Assembly (NCBI GenBank): GCA_046233135.1
Contig: JBJXHN010000006.1
Location: 248,001 to 312,000 of the forward strand
DNA length: 64,000 nucleotides
Source of the DNA: JBJXHN01 sp046233135
GTDB lineage: Bacteria > Pseudomonadota > Alphaproteobacteria > Rhodospirillales > Rhodospirillaceae
Direction: 5' to 3'
The notes below the pieces were generated by a model. The model saw nothing but the letters and a program-made list of their open reading frames with translations. It searched no databases and had not been told where the DNA came from. The position numbers and the translations under genes are program-made. Below, piece after piece: positions 1-9,383 of the stretch. Numbering within the stretch: the first letter of the stretch is position 1; every line of letters begins with the position of its first letter.

Positions 1-405
1 CAGGAACCGGAAGCGCGAGAAGGCATAGGCCGCCGGCAGCGCCACGGTGACCGAGATCAGCGTGTTCAGCACCACATAGATGGTCGAGTTCACATAGCCC
101 ATGTACCAGGCCGGATCGGTCAGGATCACCGCATAGTTGGCGAAGGTCAGATTGTCCGGAAACAGGGTGAAGCTGGACAGGATCTCCTGGTTGGTCTTCA
201 GCGACATGTTGACCAGCCAATAGATCGGCAGCAGCAGAAAGACTAGATAGGCCACCATTACCAGCGGCTTCACCGGGAAGCCGCCGCCCCGGGTGCGCAG
301 GGGCTTTTCGCTGCCGTCGGTGGTTTTCGGTGCCGGCGGGGCGGAGGAGGCGGCGGGCGCAGACGCGCTGCCATCGGAGCGGGGAGACAGGGTCGAGGCG
401 GACAT
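1..405 (-). CDS. glpQ: Glycerol ABC transporter inner-membrane permease GlpQ (MalG-type), C-terminus outside window
   Basis: The gene starts with ATG at 405 and runs off the window at base 1, so 135 codons are visible. The N-terminus is a Pro/Ala/Ser-rich cytoplasmic tail of about 45 residues, followed by a first membrane segment (residues about 48-66, VMVAYLVFLLLPIYWLVNM). The periplasmic stretch that follows (SLKTNQEIL, then NYAVILTDPAWYMGYVNS) is typical of MalG/UgpE-family carbohydrate permeases. It is the second permease of the glp operon, 62 bp after glpP and in the order known for rhizobial glpSTPQ. The family role is to form, with GlpP, the translocation pore for glycerol. The EAA loop lies outside the window. 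The name rests on synteny as much as on the visible sequence. Confidence 0.85.
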   Translation of the reverse strand, partial: MSASTLSPRSDGSASAPAASSAPPAPKTTDGSEKPLRTRGGGFPVKPLVMVAYLVFLLLPIYWLVNMSLKTNQEILSSFTLFPDNLTFANYAVILTDPAWYMGYVNSTIYVVLNTLISVTVALPAAYAFSRFRFL

Positions 406-467
406 CGGTCAGTTCCTTGTTGCCGGATCGCGGGCGGCGGGGATGCGGACGGCTGGCACGCGCCTCC

Positions 468-1358
468 TCAGTCCTCTCCGGCAGGGGGTTTGGTCTCGCG
501 GGCGTCATGGTTGGTCATGACGGTGTAAAAGACCCAGGACAGCAGCAGGATGATCAGGAAGTAGATGATCGACATCGCGGCTGCCGGACCCAGGTCGAAC
601 TGGCCGATGGCCATTTTTACCAGGTCGATGGACAGGAAGGTGGTGGAATTCCCCGGGCCGCCGCCGGTGACGACGAAGGGCTCGGTGTAGATCATGAAAC
701 TGTCCATGAAGCGCAGCAGCACGGCGATCAGCAGCACCCGATGCATCTTCGGCAGCTGGATATAGCGGAACACGGCGAAGCGCGAGGCGCCGTCGATGCG
801 CGCGGCCTGGTAATAGGCGTCGGGGATCGACTGCAAACCGGCGTAGCACAGCAGGGCGACCAGCGAGGTCCAGTGCCAGACATCCATCACCACCACGGTG
901 ATCCAGGCGGCCACGGGCTCCTGGGTGTAGTTGTAGTCAATGCCCAGGGCGTAGAGGGTATGACCGAGCAGGCCGATGTCCACGCGGCCGAAGATCTGCC
1001 AGATGGTGCCCACCACGTTCCAGGGGATCAGCAGCGGCAAGGCCATCAGCACCAGACAGACCGGCACGGCGAGCCCCTTGCGCGGCATGCACAGGGCTAC
1101 GGCGATGCCCAGCGGCACCTCTATGGCCAGGATCAGGGCGGAAAACAGCACCTGGCGCACCAGGGCGGCGTGGAAGCGTTCCGAATTCAGCAGGTCCTGG
1201 AACCATTCGGTCCCGGCCCAGAAGAAGACGTTGTTGCCGAAGGTGTCCTGCACCGAATAGTTCACCACGGTCATCAGCGGCAGCAGGGCGCTGAAGGCGA
1301 CCAGCAGGAACACCGGCAGAACCAGGAACCAGGCCTTGTTGTTCAGGGGCTTGTCCAT
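468..1358 (-). CDS. glpP: Glycerol ABC transporter permease GlpP (MalF-type)
   Basis: This 296-residue integral membrane protein has about six hydrophobic segments, beginning at residues 9-31. A MalF/MalG-family EAA loop is visible in the second half (YYQAARIDGASRFAVFRYIQLP), the site that docks onto the ATPase subunits. It ends in a hydrophilic tail (DARETKPPAGED). The start at 1358 lies 2 bp after the glpT stop, which implies translational coupling. In the rhizobial GlpSTPQV system this subunit pairs with GlpQ. The substrate assignment follows from the operon (glpR, glpD and the unusual GlpS/GlpT ATPases), not from the permease sequence alone. Confidence 0.88.
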   Translation of the reverse strand: MDKPLNNKAWFLVLPVFLLVAFSALLPLMTVVNYSVQDTFGNNVFFWAGTEWFQDLLNSERFHAALVRQVLFSALILAIEVPLGIAVALCMPRKGLAVPVCLVLMALPLLIPWNVVGTIWQIFGRVDIGLLGHTLYALGIDYNYTQEPVAAWITVVVMDVWHWTSLVALLCYAGLQSIPDAYYQAARIDGASRFAVFRYIQLPKMHRVLLIAVLLRFMDSFMIYTEPFVVTGGGPGNSTTFLSIDLVKMAIGQFDLGPAAAMSIIYFLIILLLSWVFYTVMTNHDARETKPPAGED

Positions 1359-1360
1359 GG

Positions 1361-2443
<1,083 letters not shown>

Positions 2444-2472
2444 GATGTGTTGCTCTTCTCTTCCCTCGGGTC

Positions 2473-3564
2473 TCAGGCGGCTTCGGCGCGGTGGGGCACG
2501 GCGGCCAGGCGGCCGTCGGTGTCGAACACCAGGCAGCGCCCGGCATCGATATGCAGCTCCACCGTCTCTCCGGCACTGTGGGGCCGGATGCCGTGGCTCA
2601 GCGAAACCCAGCGCTGGCCCAGGGCGTTGACGTGCATGAAGCTTTCGGAGCCGGAGATCTCGGTGATGGTCACCAGGCTCTGCACGCTCAGCACGCCCAG
2701 GGTGTTGGCGGGGCGGTCGGGTGTCAGCAGATGGGGGCGGAAGCCCAGGGTGTAGCTGCCGTCCGGCAGGTCGCTCAGGGCCGGGGGCAGAGGGGCGGAA
2801 ACCCCCCGGCCGGCGTCCAGCACCGATCCCGCCTTGCGTACCGGCAGCACGTTCAGCGGCGGGTCGGAGAAGGTGCGCGCCGTCAGCAGGTCGGCCGGGC
2901 GGCGGTAGACCTCCAGCGTCGGGCCGAACTGGGTCACCCGGCCTTCATGCAGGGTGGCCGTGTTGCCGCCCAGCAGCAGGGCTTCTTCCGGTTCTGTGGT
3001 GGCGTAGACCAGGATGGCGCCGCTTTCGGCGAAGATGCGCGGCAGTTCCACCCGCAACTCTTCGCGCAGCTTGTAGTCCAGGTTTGCCAGCGGTTCGTCC
3101 AGCAGCACCAGGCGGGCACGCTTCACCAGGGCGCGGGCGAGCGCGCAGCGCTGCTGCTGGCCGCCGGACAGGCGCAGGGGCGTGCGGTCGAGCATCGGCG
3201 TCAAGCGCAGAAGGTCGGCGGCCTCGCGGACCCGGCGGTCGACCTCCGCCTTGTCCAGGCGCGCGACCCGCAACGGCGAGGCGATGTTTTCATAGACACT
3301 GAGGGTCGGGTAGTTGATGAACTGCTGATAGACCATGGCGACGTCGCGGTCGCGCACGCCGACCCCGGTGACGTCCTTGCCCGCATCCAGCACCCGGCCC
3401 TCGGTGGGCACGTCCAGCCCGGCCATGATGCGCATCAGCGACGTCTTGCCCGACAGCGTCGGCCCCAGCAGGTTGTTCAGGGTGCCCTGCTCCAGCGTCA
3501 GCGAGATGTCCCGCAGGTGGGTCTCTCCACCGACGCGCTTGCCGACATTTTCCAGGGTGAGCAT
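2473..3564 (-). CDS. glpS: Glycerol ABC transporter ATP-binding protein GlpS
   Basis: This 363-residue ATPase has a Walker A variant GPTLSGKTS (residues about 35-43), a canonical signature LSGGQQQRCALARAL, Walker B LVLLDEP and a TOBE-like C-terminal domain. The switch region reads YATTEPEEALLLGGNTATL, where an ordinary MalK has YVTHDQxEA. The H-loop histidine is therefore replaced by threonine. The GPTL Walker A and the TTEP switch are what I recognise as GlpS-type. Because GlpT has the degenerate signature and GlpS the degenerate switch, the heterodimer would have two unequal ATP sites. Upstream, 3565-3641 is an AT-rich spacer to glpD. Confidence 0.9.
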   Translation of the reverse strand: MLTLENVGKRVGGETHLRDISLTLEQGTLNNLLGPTLSGKTSLMRIMAGLDVPTEGRVLDAGKDVTGVGVRDRDVAMVYQQFINYPTLSVYENIASPLRVARLDKAEVDRRVREAADLLRLTPMLDRTPLRLSGGQQQRCALARALVKRARLVLLDEPLANLDYKLREELRVELPRIFAESGAILVYATTEPEEALLLGGNTATLHEGRVTQFGPTLEVYRRPADLLTARTFSDPPLNVLPVRKAGSVLDAGRGVSAPLPPALSDLPDGSYTLGFRPHLLTPDRPANTLGVLSVQSLVTITEISGSESFMHVNALGQRWVSLSHGIRPHSAGETVELHIDAGRCLVFDTDGRLAAVPHRAEAA

Positions 3565-3641
3565 GGCGTTTCCTCGTCCTCGTCTGTTCCAGGGCTTTTA
3601 TTATTTGTTTTGGTCTGCGGTCTGCGGGTGGTCTGCCTTGG

Positions 3642-5216
3642 TCAGGCAGCCGGCAGGGCCAGCTTGGCCGCGTTGTCGGCCATCCAGTGGTCCAGGTCGT
3701 CGATTTCCGCCGTGGTCAGGCGCAGGCCCAGCTTGGAGCGGCGCCAGACCACATCTTCGGCGCGGCGGGCGAACTCGCGGCGGACCAGATAGGCCACTTC
3801 CCGCTCGTACAGATCGGCGCCGAACAGGCGGCCCAGGTCTTCGCGGTTGCGGGCCGATCCCAGCAACTCCCGTGTCCGCGTGCCGTACAGTCTGGCCAGA
3901 CGGCGCGCCAGCCGGTCGTCCAGGAAACGGTAGGACCAGCGCAGCTGCGCCACCAGGGTCTCCAGGCCGTCCACCGGGAAATCCCCGCCGGGCAGGGAGC
4001 GGCCTTGCGTCCAGGGGCCGGCCACGAGGGGCAGGGCCGGGGCGATCTTCTCCAGCGCCGCTTCAGCCAGCTTGCGATAGGTGGTGATCTTGCCGCCGAA
4101 AACCGACAGCAGCATCGGCATGTCCCGTCCGTCCCCCTCGGCGGAGAGCACATAGTCCCGGGTGGCCTGCTGGGCGGCAGAGGCGCCGTCGTCGTAGAGC
4201 GGCCGTACCCCGGAATAGGACCAGCGCACCATCTCGCGGGTCAGCGGAACCTTGAAATAGGCTCCGGCGGAGGTCAGCAGGTAGTCCACTTCCTCGTCGC
4301 TGATGGCCACGCCGGCGGGGTCGTCCTTGAAGTCCACATCGGTGGTGCCGACCAGGGTGAAATCCTGTTCGTAGGGAATGGCGAAGAAGATCCGGCCGTC
4401 GGTGTTCTGGAAGATGTAGCAGCGGTCGTGGTCGTACAGCTTGTCCACCACGATGTGGCTGCCCTTGACCAGCCGCACCTTTTCCCGGCCGTTGGCGCCC
4501 ACGGCGGTGTTCAGAAACTTCGATACCCACGGACCGGTGGCGTTGACCAGAACCCGGGCGCGCAGGGTGTCGCGATGGCCGGTCTCGTCTTCCACCTCCA
4601 CCCGCCACAGGCCGTTTTCCCGGCGGGCGGCGGTGCATCGGGTGCGCACCCGCACGTCCGCACCGTGTTCCACGGCATCCAGCGCGTTCAGCGAGACCAG
4701 GCGGGAGTCCTCCACCCAGCAATCGGAGTATTCCAGCGCCCGGGTGAAATCGGGATTGAGCGGCGCTCCCCGGTCGTCGCCGGACAGCGAGAAGGTTTCG
4801 CAGCCGGGCAGGATTTCCCGACCGCCCAGGTGGTCGTAAAGGAACAGGCCGAGGCGCAGCATCCAGAACGGCCGCAGGCCCTTGTGGTGGGGCAGCACGA
4901 AGCGCAGCGGGTGGATGATATGCGGTGCGGCGCGCAGCAGTACCTCGCGCTCCTTCAGGGCTTCGCGCACCAGCCGGAATTCGTAGTACTCCAGATAGCG
5001 CAGGCCGCCATGGATCAGCTTGGTGCTGGCAGAGCTGGTGGCACCGGCAAGGTCGTCCTGCTCGCACAGCACCACCGACAGCCCCCGGCCGGCGGCGTCG
5101 CGGGCGATGCCGCAGCCGTTGATACCGCCGCCAATGATGGCCAGGTCGTGAATGCCATCCTGCGGCGGCGCGGGCACGGCAATAGGGGTGGGCGAGGAAG
5201 AAGGCTCAGGCGACAT
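3642..5216 (-). CDS. glpD: Glycerol-3-phosphate dehydrogenase, FAD-dependent (GlpD)
   Basis: It oxidises sn-glycerol-3-phosphate to dihydroxyacetone phosphate at the inner face of the membrane and passes electrons to quinone. The protein is 524 residues, close to the usual ~500. The FAD-binding Rossmann motif IIGGGINGCG lies at residues 26-35 and the family signature SSASTKLIHGGLRYLE follows. I chose ATG at 5216 because AGGGAG sits 7 bp upstream and the start overlaps the glpR stop. An in-frame start at 5375 would add a low-complexity extension inside glpR. The overlap implies translational coupling of repressor and enzyme. No glycerol kinase gene is in the window. Confidence 0.96.
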   Translation of the reverse strand: MSPEPSSSPTPIAVPAPPQDGIHDLAIIGGGINGCGIARDAAGRGLSVVLCEQDDLAGATSSASTKLIHGGLRYLEYYEFRLVREALKEREVLLRAAPHIIHPLRFVLPHHKGLRPFWMLRLGLFLYDHLGGREILPGCETFSLSGDDRGAPLNPDFTRALEYSDCWVEDSRLVSLNALDAVEHGADVRVRTRCTAARRENGLWRVEVEDETGHRDTLRARVLVNATGPWVSKFLNTAVGANGREKVRLVKGSHIVVDKLYDHDRCYIFQNTDGRIFFAIPYEQDFTLVGTTDVDFKDDPAGVAISDEEVDYLLTSAGAYFKVPLTREMVRWSYSGVRPLYDDGASAAQQATRDYVLSAEGDGRDMPMLLSVFGGKITTYRKLAEAALEKIAPALPLVAGPWTQGRSLPGGDFPVDGLETLVAQLRWSYRFLDDRLARRLARLYGTRTRELLGSARNREDLGRLFGADLYEREVAYLVRREFARRAEDVVWRRSKLGLRLTTAEIDDLDHWMADNAAKLALPAA

Positions 5217-5997
5217 CTGTCCGCTCCCTGGAGGGGTCGGTTTCATGGATGGCCGTCCCCGCTTCCTGGCACAGAACCCGGATTTCCGGCGGTACGGGCG
5301 CGTCGGTGACGAAGGCATCCAATTGTGAAAGGTGGGCGATACGCACGGGCGCCCGCCGGTCGAACTTCGACGCATCGGACACCAGCACGGTGCGCCGGGC
5401 GTTGGCCATGATGGCCTGGGTGATGCGGACCTCGCGGTAGTCGTAGTCCAGCAGGGTGCCGTCGGCGTCGATGGCGCTGGTGCCGATGATCGCCGTGTCC
5501 ACCTTGAACTGACGGATCATGTCCAGCGCGGCTTCCCCGACAATGCCGCCGTCCGCGCTGCGCAGCATGCCGCCCAGGATCACCACTTCCAGCCCCGGCG
5601 CGGCGCGCAGGATGTTGGCCACGTTCAGGTTGTTGGTGATCACCAGCAGGTCGGTCCGGTCCACCAGTGCCCGGGCCACCGCTTCCGTGGTGGTGCCGAT
5701 GTTGATGAACAGCGAGCTGTTGTCCGGGATCAGGGCCGCCGCCGTCAGGGCGATGGAATCCTTCGCCTCTGCCGCGATCTGCCGCCGCGCTTCGTAGCCC
5801 ACGTTGGCGACCCCGGTCCGCAGCAGGGCCCCGCCGTGGGTGCGCACCAGTTCGCCGGTTTCGCACAGGTCGTTCAGATCCTTTCGAATCGTTTGCGGAG
5901 ACACGGCAAACCGTTCGGAAAGGTCATCCACCGTCACGCGTCCGGTTTCCCGCGCCAGCACGGTAATCATTTGCTTTCTGGACAGGGCGGTGCTCAT
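5206..5997 (-). CDS. glpR: DeoR-family repressor of glycerol metabolism (GlpR)
   Basis: This 263-residue regulator has an N-terminal DeoR helix-turn-helix (residues about 6-55, with VDDLSERFAVSPQTIRKDL). A C-terminal DeoR sensor domain of the sugar-phosphate-isomerase fold follows (NIGTTTEAVARAL and the TAIIGTSAID region). In GlpR proteins the inducer is glycerol-3-phosphate. The gene is first in the minus-strand operon and its stop overlaps the start of glpD. Operator-like inverted repeats stand 100-190 bp upstream, so autoregulation together with the whole operon is likely. The regulator identity comes from the family plus its position. Confidence 0.92.
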   Translation of the reverse strand: MSTALSRKQMITVLARETGRVTVDDLSERFAVSPQTIRKDLNDLCETGELVRTHGGALLRTGVANVGYEARRQIAAEAKDSIALTAAALIPDNSSLFINIGTTTEAVARALVDRTDLLVITNNLNVANILRAAPGLEVVILGGMLRSADGGIVGEAALDMIRQFKVDTAIIGTSAIDADGTLLDYDYREVRITQAIMANARRTVLVSDASKFDRRAPVRIAHLSQLDAFVTDAPVPPEIRVLCQEAGTAIHETDPSRERTDVA

Positions 5998-6097
5998 GGA
6001 AAATAGGGCTTTTCGGGGCTGGGGCCGCAGGGAGACGGAGGAGCCGGCAGAGAGTGTTTACCCGACCGATCCCCTGAAGAATTATCCCGGATGCGCG

Positions 6098-6189
6098 TTT
6101 CGTCAACCAAAAACGAAAATATCGCAATGCAAAACGAATGTTGCGATGCGGTATGTGAAAGGCATGAGTGCGAAAACGCGCGCTTTTCG
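6098..6189. promoter_or_regulatory. Cluster of TTTCG/CGAAA inverted repeats upstream of glpR (candidate GlpR operators)
   Basis: Three inverted repeats lie in the 246-bp gap between glpR and the LysR gene. They are TTTCGT-N9-ACGAAA at 6098-6118, TCGCAA-N13-TTGCGA at 6122-6146 and CGAAAA-N7-TTTTCG at 6171-6189. The first and third carry the TTTCG/CGAAA core often found in DeoR-family operators, with centres about 72 bp apart. The region is visibly more AT-rich than its flanks, as expected for a promoter. Assignment to GlpR is an inference from position. Confidence 0.5.
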
Positions 6190-6243
6190 ATGTTTCGCAA
6201 GGATCGAACGCAGGTACGCAGGCGCGCCCGTCCGTGTTTGCGG

Positions 6244-7185
6244 TCAAGGCGTGGGGGTGGGAAGGACGGGCGAGTCGGGTCTGGTCCGGGTGGGGCTGCG
6301 CGCGGCTTCCAGCAGCCACGCCTTGACGGCCACCAGCGCGCGCGCTTTGGCCCTGGGGACTGGTGAGGGCACCAGGAGTTGAAACCAGCAATCTTCCAGC
6401 GCGGGACCGGACAGACAGCGAAGGAGGCCGCTTTCGAGTTCCGGAGCGACCAGCGCAAGGTTGGCGAGCAGAATCCCGTGGCCCATCAGGACGGCCTGTA
6501 TGGCGTCGGTTTCCTCGGAATAGTGGATCTGCCGCGAGTCCGGCGGCTGGCGGCCGGCGTGGCGGAACCAGGTGCCCCAGACCGGTGCGTCTTGCCGCCA
6601 TGTCTGCCAAGTGTAGCGGATGAGGGGAAGGGTGTCCCAGACCGCCGCGCCGGCCGGGGCGTGGGCCGAGGACACGACGGGACGAAAGTGGCCGGGCACC
6701 AGCGGAAGGGTCTCGAATCCGGGGACGGGGGACCCGCCGTAGCGGATCGCCAGATCCGCCCCGCCCCGTGCCAGATCGACGGGATGGTTGGACGCCAGGA
6801 CATCAAGCTGGATATCGGGATGGGTCGCATGGAACCCCGACAGGCGCGGGATCAGCCAGCGGGAGGTGAAGGCCATCGGTGCCGTGATCACCACCGTTCC
6901 CCGCACCCGGGGACCGGCGACGGCATCCACACCGGCAGCCATCCGGTCGAGGCCGTCGCGAACGGCGGGGAACAGGGTGGCGCCCGCTGCCGTCAGGCTC
7001 ACCCCCCGGGCTTTCCGATCGAACAGCGGACATCGGAGGGTTTCTTCAAGAAGGCGGATCTGGTGGCTGATGGCCGTGGGGGTGACCGCCAGTTCTTCCG
7101 CAGCCCGGCGGAAGCTGAGGTGGCGGGCCGCGGCCTCGAAGGCGCGCAGGGCCGCGAGCGGAGGAAGGGGAGGGCGCTGGTTCAA
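6244..7185 (-). CDS. LysR-family transcriptional regulator (GcvA-like)
   Basis: This 313-residue LTTR begins with the GcvA/AmpR-type N-terminus LPPLAALRAFEAAARHLSFRRAAEELAVTPTAISHQIRLLE, a winged helix-turn-helix. A substrate-binding domain follows (GTVVITAPMAFTSRWLIPRL). The start is TTG at 7185, because an in-frame stop lies just upstream and no ATG lies near the conserved N-terminus. It is divergent from the azoreductase gene, and an inverted repeat lies in the shared promoter region. It probably controls azoR and itself; the effector is unknown. Confidence 0.88.
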   Translation of the reverse strand: MNQRPPLPPLAALRAFEAAARHLSFRRAAEELAVTPTAISHQIRLLEETLRCPLFDRKARGVSLTAAGATLFPAVRDGLDRMAAGVDAVAGPRVRGTVVITAPMAFTSRWLIPRLSGFHATHPDIQLDVLASNHPVDLARGGADLAIRYGGSPVPGFETLPLVPGHFRPVVSSAHAPAGAAVWDTLPLIRYTWQTWRQDAPVWGTWFRHAGRQPPDSRQIHYSEETDAIQAVLMGHGILLANLALVAPELESGLLRCLSGPALEDCWFQLLVPSPVPRAKARALVAVKAWLLEAARSPTRTRPDSPVLPTPTP

Positions 7186-7215
7186 GGTGAATCTGCCTCA
7201 TCTCTCGGGTGAGCA

Positions 7216-7231
7216 ATGCGATTTTGCGCAT
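7216..7231. promoter_or_regulatory. Inverted repeat in the LysR/azoR intergenic region (candidate LTTR site)
   Basis: The sequence ATGCG-N6-CGCAT is a perfect inverted repeat about 31 bp upstream of the LysR start and about 100 bp upstream of azoR. LTTRs commonly bind such sites in divergent promoters. The spacing (T-N12-A) differs by one base from the classic T-N11-A box, so confidence is low. Confidence 0.35.
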
Positions 7232-7331
7232 GATCGGCATTGAGGCATAGCGTCTGTTTCAGGGAAAGAGGCCAGCCATGGCGCTTTCCAAGATGATTGA
7301 AACTCATCTCCATTTCGTCGAGGGACAAGCC

Positions 7332-8045
7332 ATGTCAACCATACTCCATATCGACGCCAGCGCCCGGCCCGGGCGGTCGGACCAGCATCGCTTCGGGTCC
7401 CACAGCCGGCGGCTCACGGCCCGTTTCGTCGACCGCTGGCTGGCCAGACGGCCTGCGGATACGGTGCTCTACAGGGATGTGGGACAGATGCCGCCCGCAC
7501 CCGTGTCCGGGCGATGGATCCACGCCGCATTCACGGCTCCCGAGCAGCGGGAGCCGTGGATGGCTGCGGCCTTGGAAGAAAGCGACAGTCTGGTCGATGA
7601 ACTCCTTGCCGCGGATGTGATTGTCGCCGGCGTGCCCATGTACAACTTCGGGCCGCCGGCGCAGTTCAAGGCCTATATCGACAATATCGTGCGGGTCGGC
7701 CGGACCTTCGGGTTTGATCGCAACCGGGGCGATGTCCCCTATTGGCCGCTGCTGGAGGGCATGGGCAAGCGCCTGGTGGTGCTCGGGTCACGGGGGGACT
7801 TCGGTTACGACGGGGCCGGACGTGTCGCCCACATGAACCATGTGGAGCCCGGTGTTTTCACGGCCTTCGGATATATCGGGGTGACCGATACCCACGCGGT
7901 GGCGGTGGAGTACGACGAATTCGCCGATGACCGCCTTCAGGAGTCCCTGCGCAGGGCGGAAGACAAAGTCGACGCGCTTGTCGACAGTCTGGCCGCGGCC
8001 GAAGACGGGAAGCGGGAGCACGGGGAGCGGATGATGGAGGCCTGA
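7332..8045 (+). CDS. azoR: FMN-dependent NADH-azoreductase / flavodoxin-fold quinone reductase
   Basis: The 237-residue protein has the flavodoxin-like fold of AzoR. The FMN-phosphate region is MSTILHIDASARPG at the N-terminus. The flavin-contact motif PMYNFGPPAQFKAYIDNIVRVGRTF is characteristic, as is the loop VVLGSRGDFGYDG. The family reduces quinones and azo compounds with NAD(P)H. I chose ATG at 7332, with AGGGA about 8 bp upstream and a match to other AzoR N-termini. An in-frame ATG at 7278 would add 18 residues not seen in the family. It is alone on the plus strand and divergent from the LysR gene. Confidence 0.9.
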   Translation: MSTILHIDASARPGRSDQHRFGSHSRRLTARFVDRWLARRPADTVLYRDVGQMPPAPVSGRWIHAAFTAPEQREPWMAAALEESDSLVDELLAADVIVAGVPMYNFGPPAQFKAYIDNIVRVGRTFGFDRNRGDVPYWPLLEGMGKRLVVLGSRGDFGYDGAGRVAHMNHVEPGVFTAFGYIGVTDTHAVAVEYDEFADDRLQESLRRAEDKVDALVDSLAAAEDGKREHGERMMEA

Positions 8046-8063
8046 GCGGCCGGATGTCCCGAC

Positions 8064-8102
8064 AAAAAAACCCGGCCGGCCGCTGGAGGACGGCCGGCCG
8101 GG
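8064..8102 (-). terminator. Rho-independent terminator of the gts operon
   Basis: CCCGGCCGGCC (8071-8081) pairs with GGCCGGCCGGG (8092-8102) around a 10-base loop. Read on the minus strand the stem is followed directly by seven T (8064-8070). It lies about 40 bp after the gtsD stop. There is no T tract on the plus-strand side, so it serves the minus-strand operon. Confidence 0.9.
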
Positions 8103-8143
8103 ACATTGCGCGGCGTAACTGGCGGATACTGGGAGGAGGGGAT

Positions 8144-9379
8144 CTATCCGCCAGCCGCTCGGCGCAAAAGGGGGGCTTCGACGGGGACGTCCCCGCTGTC
8201 GTTGTCCTGGTCGGGCACCGGTTCCGTCCGGGGCGGGGACGGGGGTTCGGTTCCGCTCAGGCGCTGGGTGGTATCGGGATCGAACAGGCAGGCCCGGGCC
8301 ATGTCCACCATCAGCCGCATGGTCTGCCCCGGTGCGGTGGCGTGCATGGGATCGATCCGGGCGACCACCTCCGTGCCGCTCATGCGCAGAAAGGTCATGA
8401 CATCCGCCCCGGTGGGTTCGACGAATTCCACGGTGGCGTCGAAGGCGGCGTGGCGGCCGTCGCCCATATCGGCCGGGCGCAGGTGGGTGATGTGCTCGGG
8501 GCGCAGGCCCAGGATCACCTCGCGGCCGACCCAGGCGGCCATGTCCGGGGCCGTCTCCGATCCGGCCTCGGGCAGGGGCAGGGGGATCTGCTGGCCGTCC
8601 TGGCCGGTGACGCTGATCATCGGCCGGCCCAGGTCTTCAACCACGGTGGCGGGGATGAAGTTCATCGACGGGGTGCCGATGAAGCCGGCGACGAACATGT
8701 TCGACGGCCGTTCATAGATGGTTTGCGGGTCGGCGAACTGCTGGACGATGCCGTCCTTCATCACCGCGATCTTGGTGGCCAGGGTCATCGCCTCGATCTG
8801 GTCGTGGGTGACGTAGACCATGGTGGAGCCCAGGCGCTGGTGCAGCTTCTTGATTTCGGTGCGCATTTCCACGCGTAGCTTGGCGTCCAGGTTGGACAGG
8901 GGTTCGTCGAACAGGAACACCGCCGGGTCCCGCACCAGGGCGCGGCCCATGGCCACCCGTTGGCGCTGGCCACCCGACAGCTGGGCGGGCTTGCGGTCCA
9001 GCAGCGGTTCGATCTGCAGGATCCGGGCGACCCTGGTCAGGGCCTCTTCCTGCTCGGCCTTGGGCACACCCCGGATATCCATGCCGAAGGTGATGTTCTT
9101 GCGCACCGTCATGTTGGGATAGAGCGCATAGGACTGGAACACCATGGCGATGTCCCGGTCCTTGGGATGGACGTCGGTGACCACCCGGCCGCCGATGGTC
9201 AGGATGCCGCCGTCGGGCTGGTCCAGGCCGGCGATGATGTTCAGCAGGGTGGACTTGCCGCAGCCCGAGGGGCCGACGAGCACCAGCAGGTCGCCGGTCT
9301 CGGCCGTCAGCGAAATGCCCTTCAGAACCCGGGTGGCGCCGAAGGCCTTCGTGATGTTGTCGATGGTCAGAGAAGCCAT
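8144..9379 (-). CDS. gtsD: Sugar ABC transporter ATP-binding protein (GtsD/UgpC/MalK family)
   Basis: This 411-residue ATPase carries Walker A GPSGCGKST, Q-loop FQSYALYPNMTV, signature LSGGQRQRVAMGRAL, Walker B VFLFDEP and switch YVTHDQ, then the TOBE/MalK regulatory domain (ILGLRPEH). It is about 40 residues longer than the usual ~360-370 because of an acidic, Pro-rich C-terminal tail (TEPPSPPRTEPVPDQDNDSGD). It is last in the gts operon, 4 bp after gtsC. MalK-like ATPases are often shared between several sugar permeases, so it might also serve others. Confidence 0.9.
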   Translation of the reverse strand: MASLTIDNITKAFGATRVLKGISLTAETGDLLVLVGPSGCGKSTLLNIIAGLDQPDGGILTIGGRVVTDVHPKDRDIAMVFQSYALYPNMTVRKNITFGMDIRGVPKAEQEEALTRVARILQIEPLLDRKPAQLSGGQRQRVAMGRALVRDPAVFLFDEPLSNLDAKLRVEMRTEIKKLHQRLGSTMVYVTHDQIEAMTLATKIAVMKDGIVQQFADPQTIYERPSNMFVAGFIGTPSMNFIPATVVEDLGRPMISVTGQDGQQIPLPLPEAGSETAPDMAAWVGREVILGLRPEHITHLRPADMGDGRHAAFDATVEFVEPTGADVMTFLRMSGTEVVARIDPMHATAPGQTMRLMVDMARACLFDPDTTQRLSGTEPPSPPRTEPVPDQDNDSGDVPVEAPLLRRAAGG

Positions 9380-9383
9380 GGTG

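Noticed and set aside
5217..5375. Longer GlpD start inside glpR
   Set aside because: The extra residues are antisense-like, while ATG 5216 has an excellent ribosome-binding site and matches GlpD N-termini.
8071..8102. The GC-rich dyad read as a terminator of azoR
   Set aside because: On the plus strand no T tract follows the stem; the T run lies on the minus-strand side, so it belongs to the gts operon.
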